Origin: Clostridiales bacterium
GTDB taxonomy: Bacteria > Bacillota > Clostridia > Oscillospirales > Acutalibacteraceae
Length of the DNA: 64,000 nucleotides
NCBI GenBank assembly: GCA_019422525.1
Contig: JAHZDE010000002.1
Location: 310,001 to 374,000 of the forward strand
Direction of reading: 5' to 3'
Of the stretch, positions 17,283 through 26,001 are shown piece after piece. The notes below the pieces were generated by a model. The model was given only the letters and a program-made list of their open reading frames with translations. It searched no databases and was not told the DNA's origin. Position numbers and translations under genes: made by a program. The stretch's first letter is position 1. Each line of letters opens with the position of its first letter.

Positions 17283-18107
17283 ATGATAAAAACGGATGTT
17301 TTACAGGAAATGAAGATTCCAGCAGTTTTTGAGCCAGACCAGACGTTGGACTGTGGGCAGAGCTTTCGCTGGGAGAAAGTTGGAGAAGTATGGCAGGGAG
17401 TCGCTTTTGGAAAACGGCTTTCCTTGCGAAAAGAGGGGGAAACCCTGCTGTTATCCTGTACCAAGCAGGAATTTGAAGAAATATGGAGATTTTATTTTGA
17501 TTTAGATACCGATTACCCTGCCATTCGTCGGGAACTAAGTACACTCTCCCCGGTATTGCAGGAAGCCTGTGCCTATGCAGGGGGAATCCGTATTTTGCGG
17601 CAGGATGCCTGGGAAGCCCTTTGTTCCTTCATTATTTCGCAAAATAACAATATTCCCCGGATTAAAGGGATTATTCGCCGTTTATGTGAAACGCTGGGAG
17701 AGCAAGGCCCGGATGGGGAATTCCTATTTCCAGGACCCGAACGGCTGGCGGTTTCCTCGTTGGAGGAATTGGCGCCGCTGCGTGCCGGATTTCGCGCTAA
17801 ATATCTGCTTTCGGCTGCCCGTCTGGTAACGGAAGGAAAAGTGGATTTGCAAGAGATCCCCCATATGGAAATAGGAAAGGCCCGAGAAACGCTGATGCTC
17901 ATTCATGGTGTGGGGCCCAAGGTGGCAGAGTGTGCCCTGTTGTATGGTTTCCACCGTCTGGAAGCGTTCCCAATAGATGTTTGGATGAAGCGGGTGATGG
18001 AGAGATGGTTTCCCGAAAAAAAGCCGGAGGATTTTGGTCCTTATGCGGGAGTTGCGCAGCAATATCTCTTTCATTATATACGGACTTTTGAAAAGGAGAA
18101 TTTTTGA
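17283..18107 (+). CDS. 8-oxoguanine DNA glycosylase (OGG1-type)
   Basis: A 274-aa base-excision-repair enzyme that removes oxidised guanine. The OGG N-terminal domain opens with LDCGQSFRWEKVG. The helix-hairpin-helix GPD motif contains IHGVGPKVAECALLYG, where the Lys corresponds to the catalytic lysine, followed by PIDVW with the conserved Asp. Both are as in bifunctional glycosylase/AP lyases. The ATG directly abuts the DUF6062 stop. Its gene is coupled to the downstream DUF2500 gene by a TGATG overlap. Confidence 0.9.
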   Translation: MIKTDVLQEMKIPAVFEPDQTLDCGQSFRWEKVGEVWQGVAFGKRLSLRKEGETLLLSCTKQEFEEIWRFYFDLDTDYPAIRRELSTLSPVLQEACAYAGGIRILRQDAWEALCSFIISQNNNIPRIKGIIRRLCETLGEQGPDGEFLFPGPERLAVSSLEELAPLRAGFRAKYLLSAARLVTEGKVDLQEIPHMEIGKARETLMLIHGVGPKVAECALLYGFHRLEAFPIDVWMKRVMERWFPEKKPEDFGPYAGVAQQYLFHYIRTFEKENF

Positions 18108-18469
18108 TGTTTGGTTTTTTTGATGTGGGATTTAGTGTGTTTTCCCTGATGTTTACACTCATGTTTTTTATCGTAATCGTCATTTTTATCCTTGCCGCTG
18201 CCAGGGGTATTGGCCAGTGGAATAAAAACAACCATTCGCCCCGCCTGGCGGTCTCCGCACGGGTGATCGGAAAGCGGGAGGAGTGTCATCACCATTATCA
18301 TGATAATCATATGAGTACTTCGACCACCTACTATGCTACTTTTGAGGTGGAGTCCGGTGATAGAATTGAATTTCTGATAAATGGCTGGGAGTATGGACAG
18401 CTTGCTGAGGGGGATATGGGCAAACTCAGTTTTCAAGGAACGCGCTATTTGGGATTTGTCAGACAGTAA
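18107..18469 (+). CDS. DUF2500 family membrane-anchored protein
   Basis: A 120-aa protein with one N-terminal transmembrane helix (about residues 8-32), then a small beta domain. The domain has SARVIGKREE, a His-rich loop HHHYHDNHM, and TYYATFEVESGDRIEFLI, as in DUF2500. The His-rich loop could bind metal, but no function is known. Its start overlaps the stop of the glycosylase gene; it lies 24 bases before the TIR gene. Confidence 0.82.
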   Translation: MFGFFDVGFSVFSLMFTLMFFIVIVIFILAAARGIGQWNKNNHSPRLAVSARVIGKREECHHHYHDNHMSTSTTYYATFEVESGDRIEFLINGWEYGQLAEGDMGKLSFQGTRYLGFVRQ

Positions 18470-18493
18470 CTGTCAACAGAAGAAGGGAAAGGT

Positions 18494-20332
18494 ATGAAAA
18501 TTTTTATCAGCCATTGCAGTGAAGACGGAAAGGTGATTGAAAAGCTGGTATCTATATGGAAAGCTTGCGGCACAGACATCACATTATTTTATTCTTCCAA
18601 TCCGGAAACCGGTGTGGCAGCAGGGGATGGGCTGCTGAACCGCATTAACGGCGAAATTGAGCAGTGCGATTATTTTGTCCCGATTATCACCGAAAACTAT
18701 GTACGCAGCTTGTACTGTATCTACGAGCTGAGCGTGGCTATGTATTTGCAGAACAGCCAGTGCAGAAAGGTTCCTATCTGCTCCAGTGCCAAGCAATATG
18801 AAGCATTGGGAAATATTCTTTCTGCTGCAGACCTTCTGTATATCGACGCGCAAAGTGCTGGAAAAACCGCACTGTTTTTTGAGTCTTTTCCTTGGATGAA
18901 GGGAGAAAAGTCGGAAGAAATGGTCTTAAAAATTGAGGACTTTCTCAATACGCTGGCTGAAAGTCAGAAGTCCCAGCGGCCCTATATTGGGATGAGTCGG
19001 GAAGAATATGGAAAAATTTTGGAATACTGTGATGGTCATGGGATTGACGCGGTAACGGATATGCCGCTGGCTTCATCGGAAATCAAAGCGCATATACGGG
19101 GTGCAAAGGAAATCACCCTGTTTGCCACTACCGGCGCTGGGCTGATCAAGACCATTGCCATGGATGCCCTGACAGAAGCATTGCTCAGCGGTACCAATAT
19201 CAATGTGATTCTTCCCAACCAGTATTCCGACTTCTGTGGCGATATCGCTGTAATTGAGCGAGCCGATGATGAAGAAGGCGTAAAAGCGAACTATAAGAGG
19301 CTTGCGGATGAATTTGATGCAGTGACAGGCTATTTAAAAGAGGCCGTCAAAGCAGCCAAATCCCGGTGTGGAGAAGAAAAAATAGGAGAAGTTACCTGTT
19401 ATTGCAGCTATACTTTACTGCGCCAAACAATTTTTCTGGCAGAATATACAGATGGGCATAGCTGGGGCTGGGTATCTCTCACCATGCCGCCCATGCGCAC
19501 CGCCAGCCGGAGCATTTTATTGCAGGTGCATGGGGATGGAATCCCTGGAGAAACGGCGGACCTTTTGTTGATACATTGCCGGGCTGTAATGAAAATTGCT
19601 GTCCAGAGGGGAGGTGTCCTCAAAATTCGGGAAGACAGTGACAGCCGGCCGTTTTTTCTGGAAAAAATGCAGGCGCGGGCCTATTGGGACGAAAAGTACC
19701 GTCAAGCTATGGAAAATATGGAAGAGCGGAAAGATTTGTCTGACATGGTTCTGATAGAAGTAGCTGCCCAGCATCCGTTAAAACGAAAAAAGGTTCCCGG
19801 CACAGAGTTTGCCGCCCGGCTTGATTTTGCAGCAGAGCTCTATGAAAAGCTCACAGAAGAGGGGAGGGAAGCGGTTATTTATGTACCGGGAAGCCGTCAT
19901 AGAAACGGAAAAATTGCAGATACCGTCAGTTTAAGTGCCGCAGGAGTCCAATACCTGCTGGGGAAAGGAATTCCACAGGAAGCACTTTTGGGTGAGGAGA
20001 TGAACCAGAAATACAAGGGGGATGATGGCGTATATAATTCAGCTGATGAGTGTTATGTAGCTTCCAAAATTTTTTTTGACGGCGAATATGAAACCCTGTA
20101 TTGTGTCTGTTCCCCCAACCAGGTTCCCCGAAAAACCCTTTTCTATTTGGAGTTTGGGATTATTCCTCATTGTTACAGTGTACCGGTGGATAATATGTAC
20201 CACAGTATTTTGAATGAACTGTTTGAATCGTTGGAAACTGTATTGTATCGGGACCATTCCTGGCAGGACCCGGAATCAGAAACGTTTATCAATTCCCGAT
20301 TAAGCCGCAGACCCGAAAATTTTTCCGAATAA
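18494..20332 (+). CDS. TIR-domain protein with DUF218-like C-terminal domain
   Basis: A 612-aa cytoplasmic protein in three parts. Residues 1 to about 150 are a bacterial TIR domain (KIFISHCSEDGKVIEKL, CDYFVPIITENYVRS). Glu78 in CIYEL stands where TIR NAD-hydrolases have their catalytic glutamate. Residues about 200-370 form an unrecognised alpha/beta domain (AKEITLFATTGAGLIKTIA), possibly phospholipase-D-like but without HKD motifs. Residues about 455-575 look like the DUF218/YdcF fold (VIYVPGSRHRNGK, NSADECYVASKIFF, CVCSPNQVPRKT). No transmembrane segment is seen. TIR proteins of this kind often act in antiphage defence by depleting NAD; here the gene ends a DNA-repair operon. The start follows GGGAAAGG. 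Confidence 0.82.
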   Translation: MKIFISHCSEDGKVIEKLVSIWKACGTDITLFYSSNPETGVAAGDGLLNRINGEIEQCDYFVPIITENYVRSLYCIYELSVAMYLQNSQCRKVPICSSAKQYEALGNILSAADLLYIDAQSAGKTALFFESFPWMKGEKSEEMVLKIEDFLNTLAESQKSQRPYIGMSREEYGKILEYCDGHGIDAVTDMPLASSEIKAHIRGAKEITLFATTGAGLIKTIAMDALTEALLSGTNINVILPNQYSDFCGDIAVIERADDEEGVKANYKRLADEFDAVTGYLKEAVKAAKSRCGEEKIGEVTCYCSYTLLRQTIFLAEYTDGHSWGWVSLTMPPMRTASRSILLQVHGDGIPGETADLLLIHCRAVMKIAVQRGGVLKIREDSDSRPFFLEKMQARAYWDEKYRQAMENMEERKDLSDMVLIEVAAQHPLKRKKVPGTEFAARLDFAAELYEKLTEEGREAVIYVPGSRHRNGKIADTVSLSAAGVQYLLGKGIPQEALLGEEMNQKYKGDDGVYNSADECYVASKIFFDGEYETLYCVCSPNQVPRKTLFYLEFGIIPHCYSVPVDNMYHSILNELFESLETVLYRDHSWQDPESETFINSRLSRRPENFSE

Positions 20333-20351
20333 ATTCTATAAACAAAATAGA

Positions 20352-20394
20352 AAAATCCCCGCCCAAAAAGTTTCCTTTTATTGGCGGGGATTTC
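20352..20394 (+). terminator. Terminator of the DUF6062-OGG-DUF2500-TIR operon
   Basis: AAATCCCCGCC pairs with GGCGGGGATTT across a 19-base loop. It is AT-flanked on both sides and may also serve the minus-strand trpS transcript. Confidence 0.8.
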
Positions 20395-20439
20395 TTATTT
20401 AGATGTAGATTTTGTCTCAAGATGTTTCAGATGTTCTTT

Positions 20440-20519
20440 CATACCAGATTGATATACTGGGAAAGAGAGCGGTCACAATCTTCTGTCAAAACCTTCCGTT
20501 TTTCAATAATGTCTAATAC
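20440..20519 (-). other. Short open frame directly after the trpS stop codon
   Basis: In the trpS frame, the codons after the TAA continue open for 26 residues (VLDIIEKRKVLTEDCDRSLS and on) to a TGA. That TGA overlaps an ATG opening a further 15-residue frame (MKEHLKHLETKSTSK). The composition looks coding, but there is no usable start codon for the first part. It may be a decayed small gene or chance. Confidence 0.25.
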
Positions 20520-21539
20520 TTATTTTTTTCCCATAGGCAGGAAGCCGACTTTCTTCATCACCTTGGAGAGAGTACGATAGGCGATCCGAGCAGCCTTTTC
20601 AGCATTTTCCGTATAGCATTTTTCCAGATATCCCTTATCCTTGATAAGCTCTGCAAAACGTTCCTGAATGGGGCGCAGGTGCTCAATAACTGCTTCGCCT
20701 ACTGCAGTTTTAAAGTCGCCGTATCCCTTGCCTTCAAACTCCCGTTCAATTTCTTCAAAACTCTTGCCGGTCACGCAAGAATAAATGCCCATCAGGTTAT
20801 TGACACCGTCTTTGCCCTCTGCATAGCGGACGCAGGCTTCACTGTCTGTAACGGCGCGCTTGAATTTCCGCATAATATCTTCCGGCTTATCCAGCATGGC
20901 GATATATCCGTTAGCGTTTTCGTCAGACTTGGACATTTTGCGGCTGGGGTCCTGCAAAGACATGACACGCGCGCCAGTCTTAGGAATGTATCCGTCCGGT
21001 ACCTTAAAGGTGGGGCTGTATACGCCGTTAAAGCGCTCGGCAATGTTGCGGGTTAATTCCAGATGCTGCTTCTGATCGGCGCCTACGGGTACCAAATCTG
21101 CCTGATACAGCAGAATGTCGGCCGCCATCAGACTGGGATAGGTAAACAGACCGGCATTGATGTTTTCCGGGTGCTTCTGAGACTTATCCTTAAACTGGGT
21201 CATACGGGACAGCTCACCAAACTGGGTATAGCAGTTAAGTACCCAAGCGAGTTCTGCATGAGCGGGAACTTGGCTTTGAATAAAGAACAGGCTCTTCTCC
21301 AAATCAATGCCGCAGGCCAGCAGCAGGGCGTAGGCTTCCAGCGTATTCCGGCGAAAAGCAGCCGGATCTTGCCGGACAGTAATAGCGTGTAAATCGGCCA
21401 GTGCATAAATGCAGTCATAGTCATCCTGTAAAGAAATCCAGTTTTTCAAAGCTCCCAGATAGTTTCCCAGTGTAATGGTGCCGCTGGGCTGAATGGCACT
21501 GAAAATAACCGGTTTACGTTCTGTTTTGATGGGTTCCAT
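20520..21539 (-). CDS. trpS: Tryptophan--tRNA ligase
   Basis: A 339-aa class Ic aminoacyl-tRNA synthetase charging tRNA-Trp. The HIGH-like motif is in PSGTITLGNYLG near residue 20; KMSKSDENA is the KMSKS loop. VPVGADQKQHLELTRNIAERF and the C-terminal helical anticodon-binding region are normal. The ATG at 21539 follows GGAGG; the upstream in-frame ATG lies before that site. Expression is controlled by a T-box leader on the same strand. Confidence 0.97.
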   Translation of the reverse strand: MEPIKTERKPVIFSAIQPSGTITLGNYLGALKNWISLQDDYDCIYALADLHAITVRQDPAAFRRNTLEAYALLLACGIDLEKSLFFIQSQVPAHAELAWVLNCYTQFGELSRMTQFKDKSQKHPENINAGLFTYPSLMAADILLYQADLVPVGADQKQHLELTRNIAERFNGVYSPTFKVPDGYIPKTGARVMSLQDPSRKMSKSDENANGYIAMLDKPEDIMRKFKRAVTDSEACVRYAEGKDGVNNLMGIYSCVTGKSFEEIEREFEGKGYGDFKTAVGEAVIEHLRPIQERFAELIKDKGYLEKCYTENAEKAARIAYRTLSKVMKKVGFLPMGKK

Positions 21540-21592
21540 AGAGAAAGACCTCCACATTCACATAATATTTTCCCAAGGTGCTGCATAGAAAA

Positions 21593-21870
21593 TAAAAAGC
21601 TCCTGTCCCAAACAAGGGACAGGAGCATTATATCCTGCGGTACCACCCAAATTGGCGCAAAGCGCCCGCTTTCTTTCATACGCAAATCACGTATGCTCCC
21701 CTGATAACGGGCAGAGTCCCCGTCAGAAACTACTACGGGAATATCCCGGTTGGCTCCTGCCCTCACAGGCCCATTCCACAGACGGAAAACTACCGCACTC
21801 GCACCTTCCGCAGCTCTCTGAAAGTCTCTTAGTCTGTATACTTCTCCTGCTCATCGGTTTCTTTCTATCG
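21593..21870 (-). promoter_or_regulatory. T-box leader of trpS (tRNA-Trp responsive)
   Basis: Read on the minus strand, the leader has a Stem I with AGAGAGCTGCGG and a candidate TGG specifier triplet after GAA (plus-strand CCA at 21771-21773). The conserved T-box GGTGGTACCGC lies at 21638-21648. An intrinsic terminator follows: GCTCCTGTCCC with GGGACAGGAGC, 21599-21626, then TTTTT. Uncharged tRNA-Trp should favour the antiterminator and allow trpS expression. Confidence 0.93.
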
Positions 21871-21876
21871 GTATTC

Positions 21877-21905
21877 AGTATAGTCCGCTTTTTCCTATTT
21901 GTCAA
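21877..21905 (-). promoter_or_regulatory. Promoter of the T-box/trpS transcript
   Basis: On the minus strand, TTGACA (21900-21905) and TATACT (21877-21882) are separated by 17 bases. Confidence 0.88.
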
Positions 21906-22002
21906 TGAGGGAAAAGAAATTTTATTTTTGATCACAGCTTTGGCCGTTTCGCCGAAAAATTTGGGATTTATGAAAGGTCATCCTGTATGCGATTTACGCC
22001 GC

Positions 22003-22752
22003 TTACTTACAAATTTCTCCATTTTGAGCAGCCGGAATCAAAATTTCCTCTTGCAGTTCCTGCAAAAGTGATGAAATCATTTCCGGTTCTCCATGGCCAA
22101 GACAGCATTGGTCTGCAGGGATTTCCCTTAAAAATGCCATCATTTCCTGTAGTGCTTTCAGGTCATATCCGCCATTCCTGCCATAAAAATCCCCACAAGG
22201 AGCGTCCCCCAGAAAAATAAATCGTTCTTCTGGGAGAAGTACTGCCGTACAATCGGGAGAGTGAGTGGCGGGCATGTGCAGAATCTGTGCGGTGATTCCA
22301 CCCAAATCTATGGCCATTTTTGTTTGAAAAGTGATTTCCGGGAGTGTTACCCGAATGGTTCCCGGGTTATCATACTCCACCCGGATATGTTCATCACAAA
22401 AGGGAATTTCTTCACCGGTTTCCAGTCGCTTTGCCATAGCCTGGGGCGTCCACTGCCAGTGGGAGACCTTTTCCAAAATGGCCCGGGTTTCTTCACAGGC
22501 AATAGCCGGACAATGAAGTCCGCAGAGGCCAAAGGTGTGGTCCCAGTGCCAATGGGTGAGCACTGCAAAATCCGGTGCAGGCAATAAAAGGCGTTTCAGC
22601 TCCCGGGAAAATTCCTCCCCGTGAGCCGGAGAAGCACCAGCGTCTATTTGCAGTGCATACCGGTCGCCTCGAATATATCCAAGTACCGGCCGGTCGTTTT
22701 TCTCACAGGCGGGAAGATACCACATCCGGTCGGTAATTTGAATCAGACTCAT
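22003..22752 (-). CDS. MBL-fold metallo-hydrolase
   Basis: A 249-aa metallo-beta-lactamase-fold hydrolase. The metal-binding motif THWHWDH (about residues 66-72), a later His in PATHSPDC, the Asp in FLGDAPCGD and a C-terminal GHGEPE complete the dinuclear site. The substrate is not evident; relatives include glyoxalase II-like and general thioesterases. The ATG follows AGGAGCC. The preceding aminotransferase gene ends only 15 bases upstream, so the two are probably co-transcribed. Confidence 0.87.
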   Translation of the reverse strand: MSLIQITDRMWYLPACEKNDRPVLGYIRGDRYALQIDAGASPAHGEEFSRELKRLLLPAPDFAVLTHWHWDHTFGLCGLHCPAIACEETRAILEKVSHWQWTPQAMAKRLETGEEIPFCDEHIRVEYDNPGTIRVTLPEITFQTKMAIDLGGITAQILHMPATHSPDCTAVLLPEERFIFLGDAPCGDFYGRNGGYDLKALQEMMAFLREIPADQCCLGHGEPEMISSLLQELQEEILIPAAQNGEICK

Positions 22753-22767
22753 AGAATGGCTCCTGTT

Positions 22768-23964
22768 TTATTTGGCGAATACCTGCTTGGCCGTTTCTGC
22801 GAGAATCTCAATACCACGTACCAGCTGTTCATCGGTAGGTGTGGAGAAGTTGATGCGGAAGGCCTGACAGGGAGCTGTGTCATCGGTGAGGAATGCATTG
22901 CCCGGCACTACACAGACTTTATTCAGTACAGCGGCCTTACAAAAGGCGGGCATATCCACGCCGTCAGGCAGTGTACACCACAGGAACAGACCACCTTCAA
23001 TGGGATTCCAGTCGATACCCAGGGGACGCAAGTGCTTTTCCATTTGCTCCAGCATAATGCCGCTCTTCTTGCGGTAAATACCCTTGAGGCCTGCCAGGTG
23101 AGCGTCATAGTCATAGTGGGTCATAAACTCGTCGCAGATAATCTGAGACAGCATACCGGTGTGAACGTCCTCGCCCTGCTTGCAGACAATCATTTTCTGC
23201 AATACCGGCTTGGGGCCAATGGCATATCCTACCCGGATGCCGGGAGAAATTACCTTGGAGAAGGTACCTGCATACATGACAATTCCTTCTTCGTCCAAGC
23301 TCTTAATGGCAGGCACATGTTCCCCTGCAAAACGCAAATCACCATAGGGGTTGTCTTCCAGAATCATCACACCGTATTTTTTGGCCAGCTCATATAGTTT
23401 CTGGCGCTTCTCCCAGCTCATGGTAATGCCGGTGGGGTTTTGAAAGTTAGGGATGGTATAAATAAATTTGGCGGTCTTTTCTTCCTGCAAGGCCTTTTCC
23501 AGCTCCTGCATATCCATACCGTCCTTTTCCATGGGAACACCGCGGAGGCGGACTTTATAGGAGCGGAAAGTGTTCAGAGAACCGATAAAGCTGGGCTCTT
23601 CACAGATGACCACATCCCCTTCATTGCACAGGGATTTGGTGAGCAAATCCATTACCTGCTGTGCGCCGGAAGTAATGAGAATATCATCAAAATCGCGGCC
23701 GATATTATGGGCCTTTTTCATATAAGCAGCCACCGTCTTCCGCAGGGGCACATAGCCCTCTGTCTGGCCATACTGGAGTGCGTCGATGGGGCGTTCAGCC
23801 ATAACCCGGGCGGTGATTTCTGCGATGGCCTCTTTGGGAAATGCCTCGGGAGCCGGATTGCCGGCAGACAGGGAAATCACTTGCGGGTCAGCAGCATATT
23901 TGAATATTTCACGGATAGCAGAGGGCTTAAGTGCCTGTACTCTTTCAGAAAACACGTATTCCAT
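22768..23964 (-). CDS. PLP-dependent class I/II aminotransferase
   Basis: A 398-aa fold-type I aminotransferase similar to 2-aminoadipate/aromatic aminotransferases of the MocR-domain type but without the HTH. It has the opening VISLSAGNPAPEAFP, TSGAQQVMDLL, the conserved IPNFQNPTG, and the PLP lysine in GTFSKVISPGIRVGY. Substrate specificity is not predictable here. The ATG follows AAAGGACC. A 15-base palindrome lies about 60 bases upstream. Confidence 0.9.
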   Translation of the reverse strand: MEYVFSERVQALKPSAIREIFKYAADPQVISLSAGNPAPEAFPKEAIAEITARVMAERPIDALQYGQTEGYVPLRKTVAAYMKKAHNIGRDFDDILITSGAQQVMDLLTKSLCNEGDVVICEEPSFIGSLNTFRSYKVRLRGVPMEKDGMDMQELEKALQEEKTAKFIYTIPNFQNPTGITMSWEKRQKLYELAKKYGVMILEDNPYGDLRFAGEHVPAIKSLDEEGIVMYAGTFSKVISPGIRVGYAIGPKPVLQKMIVCKQGEDVHTGMLSQIICDEFMTHYDYDAHLAGLKGIYRKKSGIMLEQMEKHLRPLGIDWNPIEGGLFLWCTLPDGVDMPAFCKAAVLNKVCVVPGNAFLTDDTAPCQAFRINFSTPTDEQLVRGIEILAETAKQVFAK

Positions 23965-24023
23965 TCTGAAACGGTCCTTTCATCATAAATTTCAGAAAAA
24001 CTTTCGCGCTTTTCTCTGGTATA

Positions 24024-24038
24024 GTGATATCATATCAC
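24024..24038. promoter_or_regulatory. Palindrome upstream of the aminotransferase gene
   Basis: GTGATAT and ATATCAC are perfect seven-base arms around one C. On the minus strand the sequence contains TATGAT, a plausible -10, so the palindrome could be an operator over the promoter. No regulator is adjacent. Confidence 0.45.
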
Positions 24039-24154
24039 AAATTATCAGGTTGGGAAAGGCAAAAGTGATGAAAACCCGTTGTTTCCTTCAAAATATAGGG
24101 GCACAGAGGTGGTATTCTATACAGAAAAGATGCATAATGACTCATTCTGTTCCC

Positions 24155-25066
24155 TTATTGTATGCTTAAAAGAATATCGCCGCTACCGGTAATCACCTTG
24201 CATTTTTCCGTTTCAGAGGTGCTTTCCGGTACCGAAACATCCCCACTGGAGGTCTGTACAGAGAAGTCTTTTCCGCTTAGAAGTGAACCGGTAATATCTC
24301 CACTGTCACTCTGAATGGTAATTTGAGGTGCGTCACACTCTGAGAGGGAGATGTTTCCGCTGGAAGCTTGGAGAGCCATTTCTTGTTTGGCAGAGGTTTT
24401 GGTCAGAGCCATATCGCCGCTGGTACTAGTAAGCCGGATAGAGTCGGCCGTGCTTTCTTCCAACGAAATCCGGCCGCTGGCAGACCCGATTTCCAGGGAG
24501 TTTCCGGAAAACTTCTGCACGAAAATGTCGCCGCTGGAAGCCTGCAGCTTCAAATTTTGAGAAGCAGACGCATTCATCCGTAAATTTCCACTGGCCGTTG
24601 TAACGGTGACATCAGAAAAATCAAGCTCTTTTGGCATGGTGACATCTCCGCTGGAAGTCGTAACAGAGAGATTTTTATATTCCGTTTCGGGCAAATAGAT
24701 GGTAATTTTAGGACTGCTGGAAAACCAGAAAACACCAATATGTTCAAACCACTGACTGTTCTCATGCGATTCGATTTTGAGAGTGTTGTCTTCTGATTTT
24801 ACCGTATATTGCAGGGTATCACTTTCACTGCATACCACCTGGCAATTCTCATTTTTGGAAGGGAGAAGCTCTACCGTTTCCCAGTCTGCTGCAACCTCAA
24901 TATTTTCAAAACCGTCAGAAATGGTATATGTCTTTTCTTTATATTGAACGCTGTTGAATTTTGAAAAATCAAATCCAGCCGCCGCTGCCGCAGAGACAGA
25001 CATAATTCCGCCGACTGCAATGCAGCAAACTGCGATGATAGTCCAAATTTTTTTTCTGCTTTTCAC
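24155..25066 (-). CDS. DUF4097 family beta-strand repeat protein
   Basis: A 303-aa protein with one N-terminal membrane anchor (about residues 7-30), then a beta-helix-like domain. The domain repeats the pattern TSSGDV / TASGNL / SASGRI / TSTSGDM / SSGNISL / SDSGDI about every 20 residues. Such proteins (DUF4097, adhesin-like) accompany DUF1700 and PadR genes in Firmicutes and are linked to envelope stress; their exact role is unknown. Its ATG overlaps the stop of the DUF1700 gene by four bases (ATGA). Confidence 0.88.
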   Translation of the reverse strand: MKSRKKIWTIIAVCCIAVGGIMSVSAAAAAGFDFSKFNSVQYKEKTYTISDGFENIEVAADWETVELLPSKNENCQVVCSESDTLQYTVKSEDNTLKIESHENSQWFEHIGVFWFSSSPKITIYLPETEYKNLSVTTSSGDVTMPKELDFSDVTVTTASGNLRMNASASQNLKLQASSGDIFVQKFSGNSLEIGSASGRISLEESTADSIRLTSTSGDMALTKTSAKQEMALQASSGNISLSECDAPQITIQSDSGDITGSLLSGKDFSVQTSSGDVSVPESTSETEKCKVITGSGDILLSIQ

Positions 25067-25665
25067 TTGTTATCACCCTTTCTCACAAAACGGGATTTTG
25101 CCCATAATACAAACCGTCGGCTTAAATGGATTAACTTGACAGACAAAATGTTGAATGTAAAAAACAGCAGAATGGCAATTCCCAGAGAAACCAGACCGCC
25201 ACCAAAATAAAAGACTGCCTGTATGCCTCCCATGGTAAATATGGAAATTCCCCCCTGTATAAAACCGGCAAGAGCTCCCATAGCAAAAGAAAAGTCAATC
25301 GCATACAAGGCAAAAATCATAATCCAAATCACCATGTAGCATACAAAGAATAGAAGAATCGCTGTCAGTGTCAATGGAACCCACACGGGAGAACCTACAA
25401 TCAACAGAATGATTTCCCAAATTCGCAGTGGGTGAGCGGGTTTGGCCTTGGCCTTGACAACTTTGGGAAGCGGCATGTCCATTAAAATCTGACGGGCAAT
25501 TCCTTCAGGGGCTCCCATGGCAGCCACAGCTTCTTCTTCGGATATCCCGTCTTCCATTCGATCGTCAATCATTTCACTGTAATATTCCAATGATTTTTCA
25601 ATATCGCTTTGTGACAGACCTCGTAACTGCTCTTGCAAGGCCGCGAGAAATCCCTGTTTATTCAT
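25063..25665 (-). CDS. DUF1700 (HAAS-domain) membrane protein
   Basis: A 200-aa protein. It begins with a helical HAAS-type domain (FLAALQEQLRGLSQSDIEKS, followed by YYSEMIDDRMEDG) and has three or four transmembrane segments from about residue 75 onward. The family is typically paired with a PadR regulator, as here. The ATG at 25665 was chosen over the longer frame because GGAGG lies just upstream and the HAAS domain begins there. It overlaps PadR by eight bases and DUF4097 by four. Confidence 0.88.
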   Translation of the reverse strand: MNKQGFLAALQEQLRGLSQSDIEKSLEYYSEMIDDRMEDGISEEEAVAAMGAPEGIARQILMDMPLPKVVKAKAKPAHPLRIWEIILLIVGSPVWVPLTLTAILLFFVCYMVIWIMIFALYAIDFSFAMGALAGFIQGGISIFTMGGIQAVFYFGGGLVSLGIAILLFFTFNILSVKLIHLSRRFVLWAKSRFVRKGDNK

Positions 25666-25978
25666 GGTCAGTCTCCTCCCTGGTAATAAATTGATAGATT
25701 GTAAGGATTTCCTTCCATTCCTCCTGAAAAGCGGCAATCCTTTCCATACCAGCCGGCGTGATATGATAATACTTACGAAGCCGGCCGGAATGTTCTACAG
25801 AATGGACGGTTAAAAGTTCCGCAGCTTCCAGCCTTCGCAGAATAGGGTATAGGGTTGATTCTGAAATCTCTACATAGGGCTTCATATCCTTGATAATCTG
25901 ATATCCATAGGAATCCTCGTTCTTGATAGCAGCCAGCACACATACTTCCAGAAGGCCGCGCTTTAACTGAATATCCAC
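25658..25978 (-). CDS. PadR family transcriptional regulator
   Basis: A 106-aa winged-helix regulator of the short PadR type. The typical opening LKRGLLEVCVLAAIKNEDSYGYQI leads into the recognition region (SESTLYPILRRLEA) and the wing GRLRKYYHITPAG. The start is a GTG at 25978 preceded by GGGAGG. It is first in a tightly overlapping PadR-DUF1700-DUF4097 operon, whose promoter carries a palindrome in the spacer, suggesting autoregulation. Confidence 0.93.
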   Translation of the reverse strand: MDIQLKRGLLEVCVLAAIKNEDSYGYQIIKDMKPYVEISESTLYPILRRLEAAELLTVHSVEHSGRLRKYYHITPAGMERIAAFQEEWKEILTIYQFITREETDHE

Positions 25979-26001
25979 TTGAATACCTCCCTTCGTGTTA
26001 T

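Noticed and set aside
24300..24700. DNA repeat array (recurrent CCGCTGGAAG-like words)
   Set aside because: These are codons for the repeated SSGD/SGNI motif of the DUF4097 beta-helix domain.
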